Virus record (IMG/VR): IMGVR_UViG_3300041964_000082
Coordinates: 1-64,000 of that record
DNA from: a virus
DNA length: 64,000 nucleotides
Strand: one strand, 5' to 3'
Below the pieces are notes generated by a model, which was given only the letters and a program-made list of their open reading frames with translations, did not search any database and was not told the DNA's origin. Position 1 is the first letter of the stretch. Each line of letters begins with the position of its first letter. Shown one piece after another: positions 20,068 to 27,614 of the stretch. A program made the translations under genes and the position numbers.

Positions 20068-20077
20068 ACAAATCAAT

Positions 20078-20771
20078 TTATCCGGCCTCTCTAGCTGCTT
20101 TACTGCCTTTAGCTGATACTCCCTTTCTGTTCATACTTGGTGTTGTAAAAGCTTGCTCTACACTCCATCCTCTCTTTAGCCGACTGGATAACAGTGACGC
20201 GGGCAAACACACTTTGTCGCTCCACTCCTGCAAGCACAAAGACTCACCTTTATATTCAACAATTGTGTTGTTAGATCTGTTTCTTTGTTGTTGCTTGCGC
20301 GTTGCCCATCGACAATTTTCTTTTGAATACCCTAAATCGTTGTTTCTACGATCGAGAGTATGTTTATTTGTCGAAGGCTCACCCATATCTCAAGAAAGCT
20401 TCAAAGCTTTTACGCCATCGATCGCAAACTGTAATGCCTCTGCCACCATAGTTCTCGTAATAAGTATTCTTTGGATTGTGGCAACGTTGAATCATGTTCG
20501 TCCAAATTCGGTACAGTCTTGTTTTACGTCCACATGGGGTATGACCATGCTTTGTTATACGCTGCCGAGTAACATCAGACTGAAGACACCCGCACGATTG
20601 AGTGTGTCCAGTACGCAGCGCTTGCAGCAGAACTTTGCGCTTTTTGCCGCAATCACAAAAACATTCAAAGACTCGATACGTTCTACCAGAAGAAATCCTA
20701 TGTCTGGCAACTTCCTGAACGATTGTCAGCCGACCAAATCGATCGCCCGGATTTACTGTTATTGTTGTCAT
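20078..20771 (-). CDS. HNH homing endonuclease-like gene, copy 2
   Basis: About 230 residues with one frame change near 20380. The N-terminal part has NPGDRFGRLTIVQEVARHRI, CFCDCGKKRKVLLQALRTGH, QSCGCLQ, RIWTNMIQRCHNPKNTYYEN and YGGRGITVCDRW. The second part has the HNH core TLDRRNNDLGYSKENCRWAT and an HTH-like end (SLLSSRLKRGWSVEQAF). It is clearly related to copy 1 at 18554-19230 along its whole length but well diverged. It splits an EAL-domain gene at the active-site codon. Confidence 0.75.
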
Positions 20772-20855
20772 AGCCCTCTTGCAAGTCGTGTTGTTAGATG
20801 GGTTAGCCGTTGTGAGGTGTTGGAAGCACCCGCAGCGGCGTTTCTATTATTTTAG
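20772..20855 (-). ncRNA. Conserved hairpin leader of HNH copy 2
   Basis: The upstream 84 bases match the leader of copy 1 closely, including AGCCCTCT-GCAAGTCGTGTTGT and GCGGCGTTTCTATTATTTTA. At 20806-20839 on the minus strand the fold is GCCG ... CGGC with inner hairpin GGTG-CTTCCAA-CACC. Compared with copy 1 two base pairs change on both sides, evidence that the RNA or DNA structure is kept. Confidence 0.5.
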
Positions 20856-20911
20856 CTTAAATAATATTGATAGCTTGCTAATTACTTGTCGCTCAACAAA
20901 GCCTAATTATT

Positions 20912-21653
20912 GTGAACATACTAGACGCGCTAGAAAAAAAACAACTTCTGTTGTACTATCAACCAATTGTTGATCTGCAACAGCACAGCGCCCCAGTAGT
21001 GGGGTATGAAGCGCTTTTACGCTGTAAATGCCCCGATCGAGGTTTTCTACTTCCTAAAGACTTCCTACCCAGCATTACCCAAGCAAAAATAACTGATTTC
21101 AAGTGGCAAACGCCTTTATTTAACTGGGTATTCACTGAAGCATGTAGAACAGCAGACAACGCTTGAAGACGGGCTGTACTTGAGCGTAAACGTCGAACCT
21201 ATGCAGTTTCTTGAAGCTGGGTTTGTAGCACGAGTCAAGCAAACAATAGAACAGCTAAACCTTAAAGGCCGAATATGTTTTGAGATCACGGAACACTCGA
21301 TCGCGAGTCGTGATTTGCTAGTTCTACAGCAAGAACTTACATTATTAACAGAATCAGCAAAAGTTGCTCTAGATGATGTTTGGACAGGCAATGCTTCTTT
21401 GTGGAGAATTAGCGAACTGTATGGGTTGATTGACCTCTTAAAAATCGATCGCGTTTTCATGCCAAAAGACTCGTTTGATCGCAAGTCGATTGCTATCTTT
21501 AGGTGTTTCGTCACACTAGCTGACGCTCTGGACTTGCAGACAGTAGCAGAGGGGATTGAAACACAGCAACAGGTTGATTTCTGTCGATCGCTGGGCGTAC
21601 GCTTTGCTCAGGGGTTCTTTTTCGGGAAGGCGCAGGCAGAGTTGGCGCAATGA
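20912..21653 (+). CDS. Stand-alone EAL c-di-GMP phosphodiesterase, one frameshift
   Basis: About 246 residues starting at GTG. It is a single EAL domain with no sensor or GGDEF part. The catalytic set is present: EALLR, SVNVEP (Asn), FEITEHS (Glu), LDDVWTGNASL (Asp-Asp), LLKIDR (Lys), VAEGIET (Glu) and AQGFFFGK (Gln). EAL enzymes cut c-di-GMP to linear pGpG. The frame break near 21160, between FTEACR and LEDGLYLSVNV, looks like a single indel. Lowering c-di-GMP usually favours motility over attachment; a role in host behaviour is inference. Confidence 0.75.
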
Positions 21654-21889
21654 GTTGCAAACCCTGCCAAGACTTTAAAAGTCGTGGGAGAGCATTAGAA
21701 TTAAGACATATCTTTACGGTGTTACCAATGGAAGATAACGAAGACTTTCAATTGTCATCTGAATTACGCAACTTTTGGCACTACCTGAAATACAATCCAG
21801 CGTCGTTGTTTGATTACTGGTTAAAACATATGAAGAGGCCATCTGAAGAATTTTGGATGATGCTCAACTGGAACAGCCCTAGTTTCTGA
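21650..21889 (+). CDS. Small hypothetical protein, 79 aa
   Basis: Overlaps the EAL stop by 4 bases (ATGA). MSCKPCQDFKSRG has a CxxC pair. The body (ELRNFWHYLKYNPASLFDYW) is helical and Trp/Tyr-rich. Coupled to the EAL gene, so it may be co-expressed; function unknown. Confidence 0.45.
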   Translation: MSCKPCQDFKSRGRALELRHIFTVLPMEDNEDFQLSSELRNFWHYLKYNPASLFDYWLKHMKRPSEEFWMMLNWNSPSF

Positions 21890-22277
21890 GACTAACTTCT
21901 TCGCTTTGTACACTTGTACTCCCACGAAGCGACGGCTAAAATGTAGGGGCGATCGATCAATCAGTGGCTTGCCGCGCCCTGACAGGATGGGCTTCTCTAA
22001 GGGCTAGAGCGTGAGTGTTCTACTGGGTGGGAGAGAGAAGACTGAGCGCTGATTATCTGAGGCTTGGCGATAGCATCAACAGAGCGAGATACTCTCAGGC
22101 GGCAACAGCGCAATCGATCGCAATATCTCACCTGCCATGTGTAGGCGGAGCAACGAAGGCGATACGGGTATCCGGTCGCCTTTTGCATTGAAACTCTAGC
22201 CACTCGATCGCGTCACTGCATACGGTGTACCTTGCCATTTGCACGGTTAAACTGTATTAAGCTGCTGCCGTGCTGTC
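21890..22277. other. Intergenic, no gene seen; ends with terminator
   Basis: About 390 bases with no convincing ORF on either strand. A hairpin at 22156-22184 (AAGGCGA ... TCGCCTTTT) followed by T residues looks like a rho-independent terminator for the EAL operon. I checked for a tRNA and saw none. Confidence 0.4.
22156..22184 (+). terminator. Probable rho-independent terminator
   Basis: AAGGCGA pairs with TCGCCTT around a short GC-rich loop and is followed by TTTT. It lies between the EAL operon and the gene at 22278. Confidence 0.5.
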
Positions 22278-22924
22278 ATGAAATACGATCGCATCGCAAT
22301 CGACTTCTTGGATTGGCTACGGCAACTACTGTGGCACAGGGAAGATGTGATCAAGCACCGTCCCTACGATGTGCTACGAACGATGCGGGGAAAGTACGGG
22401 CTAATCAGCAAAGTCGATCGACGGACGCCACGCGCTATCTCGACTTACACATTTCTCCCTTTCCGCTACAACCAGCCAGAGCAAGAGCTGCGAGACATCC
22501 ACCTCTGCTGCGATCACCTGGGGGCAATTCAGGGCGAGAAATCGATCGCGCCTCGTGGTGGAGGCAATCAGCTAACGCACAGAATTTCAATCTATAGCGC
22601 CAGTCATTTCTTAGATGCGCACGGCTCCTACGACCTGAAAGAGCTGTTCTCCGGCGAGTACGATCTGCAAGGCCAAGACGCGCTACCACACAGACAGGCG
22701 TCATAGTTGTAGATAAAGTTGCTTACTATTTCAAAGAGCGCGACCCTAAGGCGTTCAACTGGGGGTTTGAAGTCCCGGCTACGGTAAAAGAGGTGATGTC
22801 AGGGACGTGGCGATCGCCCTCATCCGATCGGCAAGACTTCACCATCGAGGGCACGTTGATCGATGACGGGAAGCCACGGAAGGCACGAATCACAATTAAG
22901 GACGATCGCGATCGATCGAGGTAG
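22278..22924 (+). CDS. Hypothetical protein, frameshifted
   Basis: About 215 residues after rejoining near 22690: MKYDRIAIDFLDWLRQLLWH, IHLCCDHLGAIQGEKS, ASHFLDAHGSYDLKELF, then VVDKVAYYFKERDPKAFNWG and TIEGTLIDDGKPRKARITIK. No family is recognised. It starts the operon that ends with the MerR-like regulator. Confidence 0.45.
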
Positions 22925-22932
22925 GAGGCACG

Positions 22933-23165
22933 ATGAAGCAGGCGACTCAGTAGAACTCGTGGAGATGCAGGAAGCTTTGGTAACTGCCAGTGAAGCAGCA
23001 CGATTGCGGTATGCCCTGCTACTTGCCCGCTGGTACTGCCACGAGCGCGATCGAGCATCAGAAGCAGAGTCCTTGGCGCACCAGTGGCAGATCTGCGCCT
23101 GCATCTGGGCGTCGGTGGGGATTCTTGCCTGTACTGCGGTTTTGGTGATGGTCGTGAGCGGTTGA
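22933..23165 (+). CDS. Small membrane protein, early frameshift
   Basis: ATG 22933 has an AGGAGG ribosome site but its frame stops after six codons. A frame change near 22952 joins it to ELVEMQEALVTASEAARLRY, then a C-terminal membrane segment (ACIWASVGILACTAVLVMVV). About 77 residues, with a coiled coil outside and one membrane helix. Function unknown. Confidence 0.4.
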
Positions 23166-23188
23166 TAAAACAAGAGAGCGGCTTAACC

Positions 23189-23677
23189 ATGTCCAACGGA
23201 TTCACCCGTCAAGAGACAATGATTTTGACAGGTCTTACATCAAACCAACTGAGCTACCTCGATCGCACGGATTTAGTTACTCCTCGAAAAGAAGGACACC
23301 CAAGACACCCAAAAATCACGTACTCAGCAGAACAAATTTTAGAAATTCAACTTATAAAAAAACTGAGAGAGAAAGTTTCACCCAAAGAAGTCGAGTCAGC
23401 CTTAGATTATCTGAAATCCAAAGACTACGATCCTCCGCTTCTTAATGTCAGACTTTTGTCTTTCAATAAAAACTTGTATTGGATTAAAAATGAAGAAAAC
23501 TTGAAGAGCTTAATCATGGAATTAGTGGAAAAGAATAAAGGTGAAATCGTTATGCTTACAATTGAACCGATTGGTGACGTTATCTCTGAAATCTGGGAAG
23601 AGAGAAGAAAAAGCCGAGTGTTAGATTTTGAGAAACGAATCAAAGGAACTGCGCTAGAGGTAAAGCGATCGCCCTAA
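23189..23677 (+). CDS. MerR-like DNA-binding regulator
   Basis: 162 residues. The N-terminal part has a winged-helix pattern of MerR type (FTRQETMILTGLTSNQLSYL, DLVTPRKEG), then AEQILEIQLIKKLREKVS and a C-terminal effector-like domain (GEIVMLTIEPIGDVISEIWE). Similar MerR-like proteins occur in cyanobacterial genomes. It ends face to face with the HNH gene at 23674. Confidence 0.55.
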   Translation: MSNGFTRQETMILTGLTSNQLSYLDRTDLVTPRKEGHPRHPKITYSAEQILEIQLIKKLREKVSPKEVESALDYLKSKDYDPPLLNVRLLSFNKNLYWIKNEENLKSLIMELVEKNKGEIVMLTIEPIGDVISEIWEERRKSRVLDFEKRIKGTALEVKRSP

Positions 23678-24213
23678 AACAAGGAAAGCTGCCCCTCAGC
23701 AACAGACTTCGATCGCTTACCCTTGCGCCTGTCCTGAGGTGGGGTGGAAGGCTGGGAAGTGGATCGATCGCAGCTCAGAGCGAAGATTTCGGCTTCGATC
23801 GGGTCATACCATGCGGGCGGCTCTCCATTCTCATCATTCACCCCAGCATAGATTCCAAAAAGGTCGGCTCTCATGCCGCTGATGAGCTTTGCCGCTTGGT
23901 CGGCATCGCCAGAAACCTCGATCGCATTTAGCAGCATCCTCTGCCAGATAATGCCACCCTGTCTTTGGTACTGAAGAAATTTGTCGGCATCCATTGGCAC
24001 GTTTTTGTGACACTGCCTGCACAGCGATACCAGATTCGATAGGTCATCTGCTCCACCCTGTTCTATCCAGTGGATGTGATGCGCCTCAACGTGGTCATAG
24101 ACAAAACCGCAGCATTGACAGATATTTCGATCGCGCTTTTTCACCTGATTCGGCAAGGTGTAGCTGCGCTTCGATCGTTCTTCTTTGGGGGCGATAGATA
24201 GCTTTTTGGGCAT
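23674..24213 (-). CDS. HNH endonuclease
   Basis: 179 residues with a classic zinc-bound HNH (McrA-like) motif: VKKRDRNICQCCG, HVEAHHIHWIEQGGADDLSN, LVSLCRQCHK. The C-terminal half is helical and ends GQLSLF. It is unrelated in sequence to the two HNH genes at 18-20 kb. It may be a packaging-related or homing nuclease; no terminase genes are nearby in the window, so the role is open. Confidence 0.75.
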   Translation of the reverse strand: MPKKLSIAPKEERSKRSYTLPNQVKKRDRNICQCCGFVYDHVEAHHIHWIEQGGADDLSNLVSLCRQCHKNVPMDADKFLQYQRQGGIIWQRMLLNAIEVSGDADQAAKLISGMRADLFGIYAGVNDENGEPPAWYDPIEAEIFALSCDRSTSQPSTPPQDRRKGKRSKSVAEGQLSLF

Positions 24214-25789
24214 ACACTTTTTGACCTGTCATCGATCGCAACACCTTATTATATAAGGGTTTCAGCGTTTACGCGAAAAACCAGTTTAACCAGAACGGCT
24301 TTTAATTTTCGAGTAGACATGAGAAGCTAGACGGATGGAGAAAATCACGATCGCAGTCGTTCGATCAGTGTCGAAGAGCAAGACGGCAACCGCAAACCAG
24401 CTTCGCGGCACCTTGAAGCAATTATCGCAAGCGGAGCCAGCCGATCGCTTATTTTTTGGATAGTATGCGACACGAGATGCCGACTGTAGACGAGCGACCC
24501 GGTTAGCTCGGCAGCGATCTCGAACTGAGTCATAGCTGGATAGGTGGGTAGATTCTATCTGACATCCCGGACGTGATTCGCACTGACCACAATCAGGGAT
24601 GCTGTCAAAAAGTGATTCGATGATGCCGTCAGCATGAAGGTCACATTATTGGCGCTTAACATGGGACTAGATTTGACCACTGATACAGGCGAACTCATGG
24701 CAGGCAGTAGCAGCGTCCGGGTAGGAGATTGAGCATCGACAGATCCGATCTCGCGACTATGCGCGCAACCGCAAATTCGCGCACAGTATACGACATCCCT
24801 CGAGGCGGTGTGCACGATTTGGCTGGGTGAGGACACGCAAAACACGCTGGAACTCGACACAACACCGGTTTCTGTGTGCTGCTAGTCAGAACCATCAGGA
24901 GATGTCTAGGCTATTATTGCACTGCTATCACGTCGAGCTATTTGAGAGGCTGAAATGCGTCTACTCAGACTTGTATGCATGCTATCCATCACTTTTACGG
25001 CATCCACACCGGGTAAAACCTCCTCGACTTGCGCCTCTACAGCATGAGCTATCAGCAGAGGTCTTGGACACATTCCGTCGCCAGCGTCACCGACGTTCGC
25101 AGCTCGTCTGCTGGACACGAACAGGGATTCCAGACTGGTACGAGATCCGATTCTCTGTGGCGATCGAGTGGTGAACATGTACGAGATGGCGACCAACGAA
25201 GATGGGCACAGCGCTATACTAGATAAACGCTAGCTAAAACCGGAAGTGATAGTCCTAGCGGACAGTTACCGGGGCTGTTACTCGAGTACGCCATGCTGCG
25301 TTCATCAAAACCTTATAACGCTACTCTGCGCCTGCTCGAAGTGTTGGGCGCACGCTGAGAGTGATTTATTCACGAAGCGACTGAGCTTTGTGTGATGAGT
25401 GCGGCACGCGTGTGAACTGCAAAAACTGATGGAATTGGGCACGGCAAGCCAGAGCAAAAGAGCGTTTGCTTCATCAATGTTCTGCCTATGTCCAGGATCG
25501 ATCGCGCGGCGAAGGCTTGTACAGCAAAACTGTTCTCGGTCTGCACCCAGACACCGCAAATTCGGATCGAAAAAGTCGAAGCTGCTGTTGTAGAACAAAC
25601 TGACTAGAACACGCTCAGATCTTTCCAGGAAGACGCGACAATCGTAGCGGTGCTGCTTCCGTGCAGAGCCTCCAGACACACCAGAAATTGCTGAACATGC
25701 GCTTGCAGATCGGCAAGCTTAAGGCAATGGATGACTACGACTTAGCCAGCATCACTCGCAGCCAAGAAGCCCGCCTTGCAGCCCTCTAG
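24214..25789. other. Stretch with little coding signal
   Basis: About 1.6 kb in which every open frame is short and shows no recognisable motif, and in which CGATCG-type words become rare (about 24500-25480). A short peptide from 24335 (MEKITIAVVRSVSKSK) and the segment encoding LQIGKLKAMDDYDLASITRS before 25789 look the most protein-like. It may be a decayed or foreign insert, or a poorly assembled part. No function is assigned. Confidence 0.35.
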
Positions 25790-25933
25790 ATGCAGGGCTA
25801 CACAAAACAAATGACACGAGAAGTAACGATCGGAATAATTCGACGGGCATTTTCAAACCCTAGATTCTGGCGTCTCTGGGGATTCGATAAGAAGCATGAG
25901 TTTGTCATGAGGTCGTCGATCGAATCATGGTGA
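25790..25933 (+). CDS. Short ORF, doubtful
   Basis: 47 codons: MQGYTKQMTREVTIGIIRRA and FWRLWGFDKKHEFVM. It is basic and Trp-rich, could be a gene remnant, and overlaps the minus-strand gene end at 25905. Weak support. Confidence 0.2.
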   Translation: MQGYTKQMTREVTIGIIRRAFSNPRFWRLWGFDKKHEFVMRSSIESW

Positions 25934-26081
25934 GAGACGGCAAGATTGTGTCAACACGCTGCGTTGAGTTTTCTCGTTTAAGCTCGATTGATTCAGCGAT
26001 TTCGCGCAGCTCTGCAATTTGCGGCATTAGAGCCGAAATTTGATCGTCAGGTGTGCGGGCAATTTGCAAGGCAAGCTCCAT
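25905..26081 (-). CDS. Small coiled-coil protein, 58 aa
   Basis: MELALQIARTPDDQISALMP and IAELREIAESIELKRENS form a continuous heptad pattern. It is the last recognisable gene of the minus-strand replication operon. Function unknown. Confidence 0.4.
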   Translation of the reverse strand: MELALQIARTPDDQISALMPQIAELREIAESIELKRENSTQRVDTILPSLTMIRSTTS

Positions 26082-26215
26082 CAGTCAAACTGAAGGCGCC
26101 AATCAATCATTTTTGAGCAGCTTGGAATCCATCTTTCAATCTCCTAGTGTGTAAGTTTCAATCTACGGAAGTCAGTCCAGCTAAACTCGATCGCCCTCTA
26201 CAAACTCAAATCGAT

Positions 26216-26399
26216 TCACGCTGCTGTCAATTGGGACGTACCTAGAAACCAATCAAGTCGATCGCTTCCAGTAAACAGCGAAATAGTGGGAGCGTTAGCA
26301 GGCGCATACTGCACCCGATCGCTATCGACGGATAAAATTCTGTAAAGTCTGCCTTCCCATTGCTGCCAGATGTCCCAGGTTGCGGGTGGGTCTAGTCAT
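26216..26399 (-). CDS. Small protein, frameshifted
   Basis: Start MTRPTR, then after a frame change near 26377 TWDIWQQWEGRLYRILSVDS, RVQYAPANAPTISLFTG and the end LGTSQLTAA. About 60 residues. The Trp-rich start is protein-like; no family is recognised. Confidence 0.35.
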
Positions 26400-26607
26400 C
26401 GCGATCGCCCTCACGTTTGGTTCGCCTCATCTGCTCAATCCGCGCCTCAAAATATTCCACCGTCTTGATACAGGCAAGATAGAGTCACAACGAACATCCA
26501 AGATGCGCCCAAGAGTTAAGCGGTGGAACTCGATCACCCAACCCGTAATAGCCCAGCCAAAACGCCACAATCAAAATAGTTTCTCATACTCGATCGCCCT
26601 CCTTCCC

Positions 26608-26763
26608 TTAGAATCTCGATTCAACAAACTCTGCGAAATTCTCGACCTCGATCGCACTATCAGGCGGCAGATCGAAAGTAGTAAGCGCGTTGTCCAGATC
26701 CGAGTGCATCAACTCAAGCATTGGCGAAAATTGATGCGTGCCAATCTTCAGGAGTGTAGCCAT
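26608..26763 (-). CDS. Small protein, 51 aa
   Basis: Intact ORF MATLLKIGTHQFSPMLELMH ending AEFVESRF. Acidic and probably alpha/beta. The 26400-26607 stretch to its left has one short damaged frame (TILIVAFWLGYYGLG, membrane-like) that I could not close into a gene. Confidence 0.35.
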   Translation of the reverse strand: MATLLKIGTHQFSPMLELMHSDLDNALTTFDLPPDSAIEVENFAEFVESRF

Positions 26764-26771
26764 TGTCGATC

Positions 26772-26993
26772 TCACCCATCTCTTTCGTGTGTCAAAGCAA
26801 AATTGATCGCCCTTTGATCCCCGTCACTCGTCTCTTGCGCTGCTAGATACTTGAGTTGTTTTGCATTCTGGCGAGATAGTGAAGGCGGGACTTGCTGCCA
26901 TTGACTACAAATTTCGAGAGCCAACAAACTAATTGATAGAGATCTGATTCTGTGAAACTCACGATCGATCGCCTCCTCTTTGCAACTCTTCAA
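26772..26993 (-). CDS. Small hypothetical protein, start unsure
   Basis: Open for 73 codons and overlaps the upstream coiled-coil gene by about 35 bases. The part IRSLSISLLALEICSQWQQV is protein-like, as is NAKQLKYLAAQETSDGDQ. No family is recognised. Confidence 0.3.
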   Translation of the reverse strand: MKSCKEEAIDREFHRIRSLSISLLALEICSQWQQVPPSLSRQNAKQLKYLAAQETSDGDQRAINFALTHERDG

Positions 26994-27276
26994 CTTGCGT
27001 CTCTAAGCACCCGATCTGCTGCTCTAAATTGGCGATCGTCTCCGCGCGATCGCTCAACGCTTGCAGAGCATTTTTGAGGTCGATCGCCTGCGTTGTGATG
27101 GTTTGAATCGCTTGATGATTCCGTTCGCGTTCAGCGCCTATCAAAGCCATCAGCATCAAGCAGTGCGATCGAGCTTCTTCGAGTGAAAGCTGATGGATGC
27201 TTGCCACTTGCGCAAAGGCTAAATGGGTGGGCATAGTCGCGGGTTCAGTGTTGTGGTCAAATTCTGGGTGTGTCAT
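26959..27276 (-). CDS. Coiled-coil protein, 105 aa
   Basis: MTHPEFDHNTEPATMPTHLA, then a helical body (EARSHCLMLMALIGAERERN) and a clear leucine heptad segment (AETIANLEQQIGCLETQVEE). Probably oligomeric. It lies downstream of the DNA polymerase gene; function unknown. Confidence 0.5.
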   Translation of the reverse strand: MTHPEFDHNTEPATMPTHLAFAQVASIHQLSLEEARSHCLMLMALIGAERERNHQAIQTITTQAIDLKNALQALSDRAETIANLEQQIGCLETQVEELQRGGDRS

Positions 27277-27316
27277 TGCTGTCTCCTAAAAAATGGTTTG
27301 CTGCGCGTTCTGCCCA

Positions 27317-27477
27317 TCAGTCCCAGTCCTCCCAGTGAAAATCGCAGTAGCCTAGCCCGTCTGCGTCGTAATGTGTGACTGGCAATCACACTCCTCTGAA
27401 AACTCACATCCGCTTGGTGTAGCTGTTGGCTCCGTATAAATTGCTGCGCCCTCAAACAGTGGCGATGTAAATTCCAT
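27317..27477 (-). CDS. Small Cys/His-rich protein, frameshifted
   Basis: MEFTSPLFEGAAIYTEPTAT, then CEFSEECDCQSH, and after a frame change near 27370 YDADGLGYCDFHWEDWD. Four Cys and two His in the last 30 residues suggest zinc binding. About 52 residues. Confidence 0.4.
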
Positions 27478-27584
27478 TACGGGCGCTTCCTCTGTCGTGT
27501 CTTGTTTAGAAATTCGGTCGAGAGGTTGATAAACTGATTTGCGATCGCCATATAGCCTCTTGCGTTGGGTATGGTGGTCAATTT

Positions 27585-27608
27585 GGGGTTGAGCTGCTAC
27601 TCAACCCC
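27585..27608 (-). terminator. Hairpin after the polymerase gene
   Basis: GGGGTTGAG-CTGCTA-CTCAACCCC is a perfect 9-base-pair hairpin just inside and after the polymerase stop codon region. On the minus strand it is followed by AAATTG rather than a T run, so it may weaken rather than fully stop transcription. Confidence 0.45.
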
Positions 27609-27614
27609 ATCGAT

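Noticed and set aside
20067-20855. Plus-strand continuation of the EAL fragment
   Set aside because: The open frame is antisense to the HNH gene and shows no domain similarity after the GY residues at the insertion point.
18554-20855. Group I or group II intron carrying the HNH genes
   Set aside because: The HNH genes are antisense to their targets and the flanking target parts are duplicated and diverged rather than continuous, so splicing would not restore the genes.
21890-22277. tRNA or other stable RNA gene
   Set aside because: No T-loop consensus or cloverleaf arms were found; only a terminator hairpin is convincing.
24827-25226. Open frames of 65-115 codons on both strands
   Set aside because: No motif, no good start context, unusual composition and mutual overlap; not better than chance.
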